Of a stretch of 64,000 nucleotides of DNA, positions 1 to 14,500 are shown in pieces. Below the pieces are notes generated by a model. That model made no database searches and was not told the origin of the DNA. It saw nothing but the letters and a program-made list of their open reading frames with translations. Both the position numbers and the translations under genes were made by a program. Origin of the DNA: Anseranas semipalmata (lineage: Eukaryota > Chordata > Aves > Anseriformes > Anseranatidae). Position 1 is the first letter of the stretch, and each line of letters opens with the position of its first letter. The stretch is from contig VXAA01005242.1 in assembly GCA_013399115.1 (NCBI GenBank), positions 131,061-195,060 on the forward strand. The letters run 5' to 3'.

Positions 1-3000
1 CTCGGAGACCATAGGTCTAAGATTCTGAATTGTTTAATGGTGTAAAATTGTAGTAATATAGGGCTGATCCACACTCTTGACACAGCATTATTGCATTTGG
101 GTGGCATGGTGCAGGACTGCTGTAAATAAAACCCCTGAGCGCTGGAACCCACGTATGGTTTTGTTCACAGCACGACCTCCTTGAACACTCTGCTCCAAGC
201 CTGACTAGATCTATTGCCTCTAGAGAAGGCGAGGATCATCGTACTCACTGTATACTGAACAGCATGTTTATTGCAAGGTCTCTGTGTTCACTGGGGAGAT
301 TTTCTCCTGCCCCGGCTGCAGGCAGAAAGCCTGTGTGGGGAAGCACATTCCTTCACACAGTACGTTTTGGAGCAAGTCTGTAGCAGGCTAAGCACGTGCT
401 CCCAGTCACCAGATGTGGAGATCTAGTACCTACTGTGCTTCAACAGCCAATTACTCAAACCCATAATATTTTTGCTTCTGAAATTAACCACTTTATGAAT
501 TATACAAAAGGAAATGATCAGTGTTGACAGCTGATTCTTTGAAATAGAGTGTAATCACAAACATCATTAAAAATACGCCTGGAGTTCACCATTCCACAGT
601 GCTGACTCTCACCAAGTTTTGAAATGCTATTACCAATAGCATATCTTTCCTTAGATTCATAATTTTCCAGGTATTGCCCTGTCTTACTCAATAAGTCTCA
701 ATTTCTCCTCCTCAGAAATAATTATGATTCCTGGGCACCGCACCAAAATTTGCAGATGTTTTGAAGATGTCCTGATGAGCCGAGATTAGGACTTGAGTGT
801 TTTAAACTTTATTTTATAGATATGGCATCCTTGAAACTTCACTGGTTAGACTGTTAACGGGTTAGACAGTCCAGTACAAGGAAGCACGAAATACTGCCTG
901 TTAATGAACAACTTTATTTCAACCCTGACTATTACAAAAAATATATAAAAATATCAACCGTCTGGCTTCTCCCTTGATCTCTTCAGAGAAATCTGTGCCA
1001 ACTGAACAGTGGTATTGTTACCTCTGTTTTTAGCGATCTCTGGTTTTAATGTTGCAGTGATGAGAGTTTTTCCTTTGCGGACAGCAGAATAACTTCTTCA
1101 AAGTTTGTGTAAGGGTGACATAAACATCAGCTCGCTTTGATAATAAGCTTTCTCCTTCTGTGTTTTCTTGCTGCGTGAGAATATTACAGGATCTGATGTA
1201 CATGCTTTCAAGGAGATTATTCAGTCAGGCCTGAGCCCGCCATTTCACTGGTAAAAATGTACCGCATGCACTACCCTTTCCAATGACTTATTCAGAGCGT
1301 ACCTCAAGCTTTCCTTATCCTTGAAGATCCCATAAATGTCTCTGTAATATCAGTATTGGCATCATTTTGAGGAGTCTCTGGAAATGAAGTTTGTTAATGA
1401 AATACTGTATGATTTTTTGAGGGTTCCTTTGCCTCTATCTGTCTCCAAACGTTTACTCTCGCTGTTTAAGTCATATTTTATTTATTTGCCTTTCCATAAA
1501 GTGTACTAGTGGCAAAGAGTCTGTTGTGCTCAAGGAAACAGGAAAAAGTCCCTCTCCCCCCAAAAACCTTGCAAGCATAGAAAAGGAACATAGATGACGC
1601 AGGAATGCCAGCAGATGGGAGAGTGCCTGGAAAGTTGGAGGCATCACCACCCAGCATTAGTGGCAGGAATCATCTAAGCAGCTTCCACTTTTCAAAATAT
1701 TTGTAAGCATTGCAAAATATTGAGTTTCAGAAGGAGATATGAAAGAACAGAGGGATTTTTATCCCAGGCATGAGGGATTGCTCAGAGGAAATACGACAGG
1801 GTTGGCTTGAGTATTTCCTGTAGATAAAGGAATCTTGCAACTAGACTGTAAATCCTTCAGTAAAAGTTCATTACTTGATGGACATTGTCTCCTGGTGGCT
1901 TTCTTCTGTCCATGCTGGATGTCTTTTATGGCTCTCTTTCTCTCCATTGGGGGAAATTACTCTTTCTCAGTTGTTTTCGGTCTCAAGCCCAGCCCTCAGG
2001 ATTGTTCACCCAGCCTACATGCAAGTTTGTGTATTGGTCCAAACCTGGAGTGAGCCAGCTGACTCCCAAAGAGGGATGCAGGCATAAAGGAGGATTGGCT
2101 GAGGCTCAGTTCTACTCCTGCAAGTAATATGGACATAATTGCCTTGACTACTTGCCTGTCAGACTTTAGTAGGTGCAGATACATAGGAAGTACAGCCAGA
2201 ATTATGGATGTGTCTGTGACTGTTGGCTCTGAGTTTACCATTTGTGTAGTTACTATGATTCGTTGGGTGGGATTCAGAGGTTTTGGATCTCGTCTTGGCA
2301 AAAACTGGACAAACAAGTGCAAGAGAAATAAAAGGTGCAGTTTGCGTTGAATGAAGCTACAGTCCAGTTTGGTATCATGGCTGAATGAATACTAGAAAGG
2401 ACAGGAGATAAATGAATTCCTTGAAGAAAATTATAAAAACCAAAAGTGATAGTTTGGATTCTGTCCTGAAGTCTCTTTCTCTGAGTCAAGCAGTTAGCAC
2501 ATGGCTTGTGCTGCAGATCTGACCAGGCTGTCATTCCCTTTTGTACTTTACCTTTGTTATTCCCCAATATTAAAGAATTTTTAAGGTTAACTGTATGACT
2601 TGTCACTGACTGAACACTGTGAAAGCAGTTGGCTTCTGCAGTTAAAAGGCAGAAACCATCACTTATAGCACTCTATAGAATTATGGTTGATGGATGCCAC
2701 GCCACCTTCTGTGCAACTTTGTCATTGCCTGGGATCAGGCAGCCAGGAGCATCTCCTTGAAATATGAAGGCAAGGGACTACTTCATCTGGGCTTTGGGTC
2801 ACCCCCCAAGAGAAGGTAACCTGCTCTGCTGGAAGATATTTTATGTTACTGTAGTAGTGGTAAGTAATGTTGAGGTACTTGTAGGGGTTTGTGTTTTTTT
2901 TTATCCAACTAACCAAGCAATTTTTGATGCCATAAGTCTTTTTTTTGGAGCCTCCTGTCCTCCTCTGCCAGACTGGTGTGTTTAAAGAGGTGTATGCATT

Positions 3001-5256
3001 CACTCTAGGTGTTAAAAGTTCTCTTTAATGTAGATGTTTTACTGAAACATTGGTCCTGACTCTTCCATGCTTGTAGTGGGCTAAATTAGTGAGCAGCATA
3101 CCTAAAATAAAGAGCAATATGTTGCTTTAAGAACAACATCAAATACAGACCTACTAACTGGCCAAACCAGAAAAGGCTCCAGCTGCGAGGGCGTTACCAA
3201 CCCCACGGCCAGTGCAGACTGATCGGCCTGCAAACCCTGCTGCTGAGGTCCTGCTAACTTGGGCAAGAACAAAGCAAGCCAGTGCCAAATGCTTCTGGAA
3301 ACGCCGTCCCTTACCGAGCGGTTTGCCTGGGTCCGCTTTGGCCTCGGCCTGTGGAACTTTTGCTGGTGACCAGCGATGGACAGTCAGCTCCCTGGAAGGT
3401 AGGCTTTGGCTTTCTACGTAAAGCCAGGCCAGGTTGTAGATAATGTGGTCTATAACATCGGCATTAATAATATGATCAATCATGTTCAACATGAAAAATA
3501 CGTTCCCTTACATAAAACACCCATTATGAGGTTAACTAAAATATTCATTGCAGCCACCAGCCTGCAGAACAGTTTTCCAGCTTCATAATTTCTTTCTTTT
3601 TGTGTCTTTGTATGCAGTCAAAGTTTGACCGAACTGGTTGCCAGCCTTTCTGCACAACTGCCTTTGCTCTTTAAGAGATGCACCCGGCTTTGTATTTGTG
3701 GAAAAATACCTAAATTACTTTGCCTAAGAAAATCAATGTTTGTTGTAGCCCTGTGTTTAATAATTAAACTCTGTTTACTGTTCAGTACTTTAAATAATAT
3801 TTAATAGCTCTGGTTGTTAAAACCCGTGTCACACAGTGAAATGCAATTAAGGCTACTGATGAAATGAGCATGACTAATACAAATTCTTACAAATGTAAAC
3901 AAGAAAAAAAGTAAACATAAACTGAATGTTTGCTGGCCCTTGAACGTGTCCTGGGGCATGTAGGCAGGGTTAAGACTCGCATGACGGTGGCTTGTAAAAA
4001 ATGGCTCTCAAACTCCAGTGGTCCCAGTTGACTAACCTGTATCCATTTGGCCATTCCCAAGCCTGAAGGTCTTCGGTCTTAAGGTTTTTTGTGTTAAGTT
4101 ATCTGTTGGACTTGAAACATTTAGCCATGGTTTCCCTGTGCCAGCTCCCTTCATCTGCTCTGCCTCATCCTCCCATTCTTTTTACAGCTGCTATGATAAA
4201 ACTGAGTCACTGGATCCGCGATAAGGAAATAGTGATAGGTCATTATGCTGTATTTTTAGGTTCATGTGCCTAGTGATTCAAAAGACACAACTCAGCAGAA
4301 GTTTTTGTATTCTCCATCTAGCATTTCTGCATTTTATTTATTTTTTTTTTCAGTGCTGTCAACCATATTTTTGTCTGCAAGCCAACATCCTTTTGGGATG
4401 TTGTGTGCTAGTGCAATTGATAACATCTGATTGATTTTGCTCTATTATTATATTTTTAAACCTCCCATTTGCAGACGTCTTGCTATATTTATCATAAAGA
4501 CGCTCCGCATCATGTTTCCTTCTTGTAACATACTCATTAAAAAGGCTTTGATTATCCAGGAATGTCCCCATGTAAGGCTGTTAGAGCCCCGTGTCTCTCT
4601 GGTGTGTGGCGCACAGACACTTGGAGCAGGAAGTTGTGAAGCAGACTAATCTGATTGGAAAAGGGCCAAAAAAGGCAGAAGACTTGAAGGAAATGATTTG
4701 GTTTCATGATTTTCCCTCATAAATCTTCATGCTGCTTTGGAGAGCTGCCATAGGCACTCAGAAGACTAGATTTAAGAACAGGACACCTCAGCCAGACCGT
4801 TATGTGTGCCCTGCAGAGATGCACGGTGTGTCCTGCCGTTTGTTCCCCTGAGGCCACAAAACACACAGTTCTTCTTCACAATTTCAGGTCGATGACAATT
4901 GCCAAGACTTTTGCTAGTGTTTAAATGGTTAGCAGCTAAATGGCAGTGTCAAGAGCTCAGCTGGTCACACTTGATCCCTGGGATGTTTTGTTCATGTTTT
5001 AAAAGGGCTTAGTATTGCAGTTGTCATGAGCAGCTTTATTTGCATAGCCGTGTTACAATTCTTGATAAGGAATGTGTTGGTTGTTCTTGTGGCATGTATT
5101 GTTGACTTCTTTTTATGTTTTTAAGTTCAAATTCCTAGTAGGAAATATGCAGGTATGAAGGAGGCATCTGTGGTGGCACTTGAAAGTCAAGTGCTCTGTT
5201 TCTGTACTGCCTAGGTAAAGTTCACTGTGTCTCTGAGCATCCCTGTGCCGCCTGTA
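1..5256 (+). other. Inferred CFAP299 upstream intron, part 1: no gene seen
   Basis: I see no exon, RNA gene or recognisable transposon here. Open frames are all under about 115 codons and overlap on both strands without any recognisable protein. A short hairpin (8-bp stem CAACATCC/GGATGTTG around TTTTG) lies near 4384-4404. Assignment to the CFAP299 intron is an inference from the + strand exon at 53999; some of this DNA could be intergenic. Confidence 0.5.
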
Positions 5257-5582
5257 AAATCATAGAATCCCAGCATGGTTTGGGTTAGAAGGGGCATAAA
5301 GATCACGTAGTTCCAATCCCCCTGCTGTGGGCAGGGACCCCTTCCACTACACCAGGCTGCCCAAAGCCCCAGCCAGCCTGGCCTGGAGCACTCCCGGGGA
5401 TGGGGCACCCACAGCTTCTCGGGCAGCCCGTGCCAGGGCCTCACCTCCCTCATGGTGGAGAATTTCTTCCTTATATCTAATCTGAATCTACCCTCTTTTC
5501 TTTTAAAGCTGTTACTCCTTGTTCTATGATTACACTCCCTGACAGAGTCCCTCCCCAGCTTTCCTGTAGGCCCCCTTCAGGT
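5257..5582 (-). mobile_element. CR1 LINE, 5'-truncated 3' end
   Basis: The segment begins with AATCATAGAATCCCAGCATG, the reverse complement of a CR1 3' end. It continues through the familiar CR1 blocks: GGTTTGGGTTAGAAGGGGC, a GGGCAGGGACCCCTTCCAC block, the GGCTGCCCAAAGCCCCAGCC block, a GAATTTCTTCCTTATATCTA block, and CTTTCCTGTAGGCCCCCTTC. It stops abruptly near 5582, as expected for incomplete reverse transcription. About 325 bases remain, so no complete reverse-transcriptase ORF is present. It carries many mismatches to my memory of the consensus, so it is not a very recent insertion. The apparent minus-strand ORFs here (5211-5453 and 5477-5818) are products of this repeat. Confidence 0.9.
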
Positions 5583-8500
5583 AAGATGTCACCAACCTCA
5601 CACCCTTGTCTCACAAACATCATGTAGGAAAGGCAGATTCTGACACACTGAGGTAATGGAAACTTTGGAGGTGCCTGTAAGTCTGTCTTACATAAATAAT
5701 CACAATGTTCTACGCAAGGTGGTTTCCGACTCTTGAATTCTCTGTAGTCAGTCAGGAGGGAAAAAAAGGTGATTACAATTACTGTGTTATTCAGTAGCTG
5801 CACGGGTCTTCGTGGCATTTCCCTCTTTCTTTGCCTTCAGTTCTCAGTGTCCGGATAACGCCATGCATCTTCTCAGACAGCACTGGTCAGGGTGCAGCAA
5901 GGGCCCGCTGCTCCCTGAGGGACGGGGGGCAAGGGGACGCCACGGCCGGCAGGGCTGGGGCCCCACCAGCCAGAGCTCATCCCAGCCCGGGGCTGTTCAT
6001 CTTCCTATCCTCACCTCTGTGCCCGAGGTGAGTGTTTCAGCCAGCGAGATTTGATGGTCCCTGCACTTTGTGAGGAAAATTATCTTCTGACTTGGAGTTT
6101 CCCTCCACCCAGAGCCTGGTCCTTGCTGCTCAGGCTGTACGCCAGGCCTGGGATGGGCCTCTGGGCTGCCGCTCGTGGCACAAGCTTGCCAGGTGGGAAT
6201 AGGACACAAGCCCGCCTGCTGGAAAGGTGGCAAAGGAAACACTTCTTTTATCTGGTCTTTATCGTCTGCGCAAGTTACATATTATCAATACTGTATTAAA
6301 TTCTGCGATAGCAAACAAGACAGTGCTTGGAGAAAACTGTTATCTTATGCATTGTATTGTACCAACTGATTCGCCTGCTGTAATGATAACTACGAAGGAC
6401 TTTGCATCCCATAAAATTTATGGGTTGATACGAATGTTTGTGTAGGTATTGTGCTTCAAAATCTTTGAAAAGTGTTTCTGGGAGAGTTTGTCTAGTTTCT
6501 TTTCCAGAACATTCTTGTTAGTTTTTTTTTCAGATAGAAGGTGTGAAGATTTTTATTTGTAGATAAATTGCTTTAACTGGAAGCTGTATCCTCGTGAAAA
6601 TCCAATGCTTCCCGAAGCAAGGACCCCCGTCCATGTGGGGAGTGTGGCCGGGTGTGTGTCAGGAGGAGGGCTGGGTTCTCCAGAAGCCCTGGGAGTTGGT
6701 GCAGGGCTCAGCACAAACCTGACCTCCCTGCCTCTCCTGGACGTTTCATGAAGTTCGCAGCCATTACACCAGAGAATGAATGCTGTTCGCTGAGTGCATG
6801 GCACAGCGAAGCCTGGTGAGGCCGCTGGAGGAGAACTGCCAGATCATGTGGTGCCATAACCTCCCTCCTTTCTTAGCGTTGGGTAACATACGAGGATAGG
6901 TAATGAACCGCGGGTCCTGTTTTATGTCTGTCTGATCGCTAGTTAGACAGCTTTTGATGATATAACAAAGGAGTATTTTATACAAATGATAGAGCTACTC
7001 AGTGAAGTGGTGAAATATTTACTTAGCTGCAAGCTATGGACTTCCTTGTAAATTTTCAGGTCCTTCCTATAGAAGATTATTGTTTGTCTTATACAGTGCA
7101 GCAGATAATGGCTTGTAATAACATAATAGGACAATAAGCAAGTTGTTCTTTGTATTACACAGAGAAAAGCACTTAACCTTGTTTTTACCATTAGTTTGAG
7201 TGACAGAAGCATTGCTACTTGGATGATTATTTTAAATGCAGTTCGCAGAGTACAGCTTGTCTCGGAGGGCTGAACTCCATCTGTGACATGATATGGCATG
7301 TTTTCACAGTGATTTGCTGTGAGAATGAGCAAAGACCTCAGCTGTGTTAACCACCTTCTCAAATGTATCTGCAGAAGATGAACTTGCAGTACAAAGATTG
7401 GAGACTGTATTTTCTTGAAAGCAGTATCACAACTGCATTCTTAATATAGAGATCTTTGCCCATTAACCATAACAGCTTCCTCGATCGTTAGAGCCCAGTG
7501 AAAAAATGTTGACAATGCTCTCTGCTGTGAATAATGCCAGTTGTTAGAGCCGAAGTGTTTTACAGGGACAGACCAGTATTGCCAAAAAAATTTCAAGTTC
7601 ACAATGGAACTTGTGGTTGAAACGAAAAACCAAAGTTTTGGAGCTGCCGGAGCCCCAAACCAGTCCATTGACACAGAGCAGCCCAGCTCCAGGTAGGCTC
7701 ACCTGTGCAGTCGAGGTTTCCTACCTGTCCATTCTCAGTGTTGCCTTTGCATTGGACTTGCATTTCAAATTCAAGGACCATAAACTCGGGGACAGTAAGG
7801 TCTGACCTGCCTGCAGCCTTCCCCCCGTGCCACATCCCCTCATTACCTGGCGGTGGGCTCTTGCAGGGTGGCACTTTGAAAGTGTCTGAAGGTCTCTCCC
7901 TCACCCTGCAGTGCCGTGAATGAAACAAGCAGGGAAGCTCAGGACGTCTTTTAAAAGGAAACTGTTTTCTTGACAACCTTGTTGACTGTACACCTGAAGG
8001 GAATGGACTCGAGGGGAGCCAGGAGCTGCCTGCTCTGACTTGTGGGGCTGGCTTTGCACATCAGCCGTCAGAAAGTGCTTTTGTGCCTTTCAGAGCAGGT
8101 CTAGGTGGGGAAAGCATGTTTTCCATCAGGTTCCCATTCAGCAATTGCATCTGTAATGGTCTCTTCTCCCTTCTACGCAGTCCTGTCCTTTTCCCACTGA
8201 GCAGCTGCTGCTTTGCCTGGAAAGCTCTGATAGAATGATTTACAGACAAATCCTTAACTTTTCGAGTTACTCTGGGGTATAAATCTGATCTGTGATTTCT
8301 TTGCTTTGCAGTTCTGCATTCAGATCTTATTATGAGCTCTCCATGTGTGTCTCAAGAGGTAAATATGCACCACTTGTGCAGCGAGGTTTCATATTTGTGG
8401 AGGAAAAGCAATCAGTATTTTGAGATGTAAATTTACAGGTCACAGCTTATAATTTGATGTCTGTGGGGGCTTCAGAAGAAGTCTGTATTAGAAGAATTGC

Positions 8501-11500
8501 TGGGCTGGTCTGATATGGCAGCTTGTGTATTGTTAGGTGCAATTACAGTGAAATCTAGAGCCCAGGTTTCCATTATGCCAAGCGTTATAGAAATAGATCT
8601 TGAAAGAACTGTGGATGTCTAATAAATATTTAGATACAGAGAAAAAACTAATAATAATTACAGCTTTCAATACAGCTCTTACATGTGTTCCGTTTGTATA
8701 ATTTATACAGAACATTAAGTTAAATTATTTTACTTGATGTAATGAATAAATTAAGAGCAGATAAGAAACCAGTAATAATGGTTTTCAAAAAATTATTAAA
8801 AACAATTAAATTTTAAAGTTGACTTTAAAATAATTTCTAAATAAATAAATACTTGTATGGCTGGGATTCATGTTTGAAATCCCTAAGGCCAAAAAAAAAG
8901 TTTATATTTATATACCATTAATGAGCTTACTTTGTGGTGAAAGCAAATGCTGAAGGCATGCCTAAACAATATTGCTTTTCCTCAATAGAAAAAATCTAAA
9001 TGATCATAGTACGTACACTGTCATAATTAATTTACTCCGTTGTTTACTTTTGCACTGGCTAGATAACTTCTTTTCAATTAAACGTTATCTTGCAACATGA
9101 AATAACAGTAGCATATCAAGGAGCTATCTCAGAGAATTTTCATCTGTGATAGCCTGTGTTTCTGAGGGGGTGGATTTGAAATATTAACAGGTGACACGGC
9201 ATGATTAATTTTTGCAGAACATTGTGCATGTTTGGCATTTCTGAATTGTCTGACATGGTTCCTAGGCAATGTAATGGTCATTTAGGAACATTCAAGGATA
9301 TTTAGGAGATCGAGAAAGTGGAAGAGATTTCCACAATTAAACTTCCAGTGCTTGGCAGCTCATTCAAAACTTGTATCAACTTGTAGTGGTGAAAAGCTTG
9401 AGTTAATTGAAGTCCCACCCTGCTCAATTATGACTCAAGGATGTCAGCCAGTTCAGTAAATGAAATTATGCACCTATCCTCCTGTGGAACCAAAGCTTCC
9501 AGTAAATCAATGGGAATTTGCCTGATGAAGCAGTTAGATCAGTCCCTTACTAAAACTATCATGTTTCTTTACAATTAATTGGTTTAAGTACAAGTCTGAA
9601 AGACAAAACTATTTCAGGATGATGTGGATGAGTTCAAATATGAGTGTTAAGAAGGCCCAGACGCAGAAGAACAAGTTATGAACAAACTTGAGTACATTCA
9701 CTTAGAGGCTTATTTGAGCCATGAGACAGAAATTCTGGGAGCTGCACACCACTCAGCTGTGTGGAAGAAATAAACAAAGCTCTAACCAAGTGTAGAATAG
9801 TGTGGAATAACATTTATTTAAGTGTTTCCAGGTGGATCAGACTCAGATGGCTTCTAGGGAAAATCGGGCCTTATAAACATTTTGGTTAATAGAATTGTAG
9901 ATAAAGTTGATGGAGAACGAGTAATTCATTTTGATTTTTCAGAATGATTTTTATAAGGTTTCTTGATATAAGATTAAAGAAAATAGCCATACGAGCAGAG
10001 GCCAAGCTTTTTTATTAAAAGTGAAGCAAGTATACAGCTGGTTATAGAGCAAGGAGAAGGGCATGCAGTCCTTATGGGAGCCACACTGATTCCACCATGA
10101 CATTTTCAAACCCAGAGAGTTGATTATCCCCCTTAGGCAAAAAGTTTGATTTTTCAGAAATGCCATCTGTAAGAGGATGAACTGACTTGCTGGCAAATGT
10201 CATTACTGCTCATTGGGCCTTTTTCTTTGGTTCATTCACACTGAAATAGCAGCAAGACTTGAAATTCATGTGTTTGGATTTTTGGAGAAAGTGTAGATGG
10301 TGCTGCACTTGGGAACCTATCTGCGTTCATTCAGGTTGTGAAAACTGGGGGGGTGAGTGGGTGTTTCTGCCTGGCATTTCTCCCAAGTGGTACCAAAGCC
10401 ATTGAAAATGAGCTACTAATTGAGGGTTGGTGTCCATGTGCTGTGCTGGAATGGGCAGGAGCAGTGTCCTGTGCTGTGACCTTCTTGCAGCTGAGTTGAG
10501 GGAAGTACGTGCAGCCAGTCCCAGTCTTTCAAATGGAAAATTGGTTTTCCACTCTCTCCCTTGTTCCTCATCTCTGTGGGCTGTCTTTTTTCTACAAAAG
10601 AGTGCTGAAATTGCTGAACCTGTTCTGAGTAGCATCTCAGGGTTTTGAAGCAATTGCTTGGGTTTTTGTGAAACAGGTGCTTCAGGAATGAATGAGGAGG
10701 CAGAGATCCTCTTGTTTCTCAGAGGCGTGTTTTGGATGCCTTAGACTTGTGACAGGTGGCCTCGGGCAACAAGGGGCAGAGCCATTTCTGGGGGGTACAT
10801 TGCCTGGGGCTCTGAGCTGAAAGTTAAGGTACATTAGTTTTTCACAGGCAGAACTCTGTTTGCAGAGAGAAGGATAAGCACAGGAGATATGGCATTTTTG
10901 TAGACATCTGATGAAGTTACTCATTCAGCACTTGGTGTGAGGACTTAATTTCTGGGAGAAAAAGGTACTGCATTAGAGAACTTTGTCACTTTGTGGTCAG
11001 CCTGACCAGGATGCAAGACAGCACAGATCCGAGCATCAAAGTGGGATGAAGTAATTCCAGTTTCTGGAGGAAACAATCTCATGCTTTTTCAGTGGCTGCA
11101 GTTCTTTTGCAGAGATAGCTGTCTGCCAAGCTGCACATTACTTACCTCGTGGACGGGTAGCAGTGCTCCAAATTTCCACCACTGTCCTCTTGGGTTCCTG
11201 CCATGCTAAGGTGTACCGAGTTGTGTTGTTTGCAAAAACGGCTGCACCCAGCTTATTCAGAGCTTGGGTGGGCACAGCGTACCTGGTTCATTCAGTTAGT
11301 GGTACAACATCCATCCGGAGATGGATGATAGGCAGCATCTCCAGTCCAATTGCAATAACAGCAGCACCAGTTCAGTTATTGAGATTCATAAACTGCGGCT
11401 TAGTTGGATTTCACCTGTGGCTTTGTGCACTTGGCATCCAGCCACAATTAGTAGGAGTCAGAAAGGGAGCACCTGTCCCATAAGATTAAAAAAACCCTCG

Positions 11501-14500
11501 TAAACATTAATTATATCCTTTGTTTTCTGCATTCTGTGGGTTTGGAACTGTTAAGCCCAATACAGCTGACTTGCTACTTTGCCTGTGATTTGTTTGGTCA
11601 TGTTAAATAGCTGAGGCTCCTCTGTGAATGACATTGGCAAGAGGTTGTGGTTTCATCACTCAGTGGAGCCAAGTGGTGCTAGCACAGTACCAGTAGGTTA
11701 GAGGAAACACGGAGGATGTCTAAACAATAGCGCTGCTAAGGCTAATTCTTCAGATACCCTGATGATAGCTGCCTTTTGTGTGCTGACAGCACAGGGTTGC
11801 GCACCAGCTATGTAAGAAACGCTAAACATTGATCAAGCCAGTAAAAAGTGGCTTTGATCATGCTGGCAATATGAAAGACAGAGCAGATTGTAAACACTGC
11901 TATTTCAAAAACTAACTCTTTGGCATGCCACAATGACAGCGTTTGTCAAGATTGGCTTATCCTATACGTTATGTTTTTGTGAAAATGATTATTAGCACTT
12001 TATACCCACAAAGGACACACACAATTAAGCTATGAAGTTTCATGACATCTCAGCAGAGCAGCTACTATGCACTTGATGTCTTTTTATTGCAGTTTTCATC
12101 GTTAGTGCCTTGGTGACTCTAGATGTTTTATAGTTTTGAGGTAGAAAGCTTGTATGCTGTAAAATATATAGAACATCATTTGCTTTCTTGATGAAGATTT
12201 TAGTAGCAGGCGCTTCATTTCTTGTGATGATCCCCAGGTACCACTTTATTCTCACTTAATCTTCCAATTCTTTCCTCTTTACAGGTAGGGGGGAAAAAAA
12301 GCGAACCTCATGTTATTTTTATACTTCTTTTATATTTGGGAAGAAAAAAAATGTAGTAACATTTTAGTTACTGGTACTTACATTTCCTTCAGTAATGTTT
12401 AATTGTGCTGAAGCACCAATATCTGTTTTATCACCCCAGTCAAGAAAGCACATTCAGCTTCTGGCTTGCAAGTGAATTGCGGTGTGTTTCTGCATGGCAA
12501 GTGAGCTCTTCTGTGCTTCTGAGAAATGCTGTTACTCCAAAAGTCTGCATGTACCACAGGCCAAGTCCTGTTTGTTTTTTTTTTCTTAGGGAAATGTGAA
12601 GGCAAAGGGGTTGTATAGTCTTTCCCTGTACCTCTCAGGTGCCCTCTGGAAAAATCTTCTTGACTCTAGGAATATGTCTGTGATCTCACCCTTTATAGTT
12701 TAGCCCTCTCAAATAATGACAAATGCACAAAACTGTAATTTCTAGACAAAGGAGTCACGAGGAAAGAAATTGATCACAAATCATCATATAGTTCTTGCAA
12801 GAAGTAAATAAAAGAAAGATGAAGGTTATTTACTATTAGTTTCAAAATGTGTAAGGAACTCGCCAGCAGTGGCAGAATAACATCTTTCCAGGAAGGCTGC
12901 TTTTTGGACGGATCTTGCGGCATGGAGCTGCTCTTATTGGTACTGTTGAAATGCTACACTGAGTTACATGTGAAATTGGTTTCATGGGGGCGTGTTCCTT
13001 CTGATTTCACATAAACCAGAGTTTAAAACACTTGCTTTGCTTTATTGTGTGGAAAAAATAGTTATATTCATGACCCAATGTTTTATTTTGCATCGCTTTA
13101 AGTGATTGTTTTTGCCAAAGAAGGAAAAGTTGAGCCGCGGCTGAGCCCAGTGAAAATGTAGCAAAGCAGTGAAGACATGAGCTTGGGGGAAGGAGGGAAA
13201 CAGTCTTTTAAACTCTTGCAAAAGGCCTGTTATTGAAGTTACTCATTGCAGCCTTTCCCCCTTCAGGGTGATAAGTGAACAACGTGAAATGCCAATTGAT
13301 CTGGGTGGGAAGTGGAAAGCCACTATAATCCAATTAATCACAGAGTACTGGATGCCTCCTTGTCGATGCGAAAGCAACTCCAACACATGCTCAGCTGTTA
13401 CTCTTTCACAATGAGTAGTACAGTTGTCACTCTGAGTCTCCTGCCAGCAAAAACATCCGCTGGGTTCATTTTACCACCAAATATTTTTACACTCTGCACT
13501 AATAAATATAAACTACCCAGGCTGGAACAGACATGCAGTCCTACCACTCCTTGCATCGCACCACGAGGGAAGTTGAGCTGTGCCGCGGTCCTGCTCAGCG
13601 CATGTGCTCAGCAACAGCAATTGCTGGTGTAATGGAAGAGTTCCTTCTATGCTATTGATTTTAGCCCCTCAAACTGAGAATCAGCAGGGAAAATAAAAAA
13701 CAAAATGAGCTTTTGTAGTAGTACACAGTTGACAGTCTACACCAACTCCCCTTAAAGGACGTTGGGTGTATTTTTTTCTAGTCAGCGTTGTTCCAAGCAC
13801 GTCCACACACATGCAGAGCTCGGTACGTTGCAGAGGTGCAGGATCTGCTCACACACAGCAAGTTTGCCCCAGCTTAAAAATTCTGCAATGTTCTGTAACT
13901 TGCAGGGGAACACTGCGGATGTGTGTTGTGTTCATGGCTCCCTTGTCTTGGGATAGGCAGGAACGTTGTTCAGCTGACAGGCTGGTACAGCGGCAAGTTC
14001 TTGTTTGGAAGGACCTGCCTTGTAGGCTTCATCTGAACTCCCTTTAAGAGCATGCCAAGCATTTAAGTACTGAAAATATACTTGTTTTCAACACTGCAGA
14101 AGGCTTACACAGCTGAACTCTCCAGTATTTATGTTTGACGTCAATGGGAACGTTGCCTGAATGTGGGATTGGAACCACCGTTCTGTGCTCTGCTCTGAGC
14201 GTCGGTGAGGAGCCGCACACGCGGGCCTGAGCGCACGGCCGCGGCGCTGCCGTTCCAGCGGTGCACGACCGGCTCCGATGGGAATAACCTGCTGCTGCAG
14301 AGCAAGGAGCTTCCCAGGTTGTGTCCTCACGCAGTGCCCTTTTTCAGGCAAATGGCACGTCTGCTGGCGTTGGACCGGAGCATGAATGTTAGGACAGCGG
14401 CTCAGGTTGGATTTCTGTTTAGGGTCAATAATGCCGGTGGCTTATTTTTGGTTTGTATGTATTGCTGTGGCACCCCATCAAGGGCTGGGGCCATCAAGAG

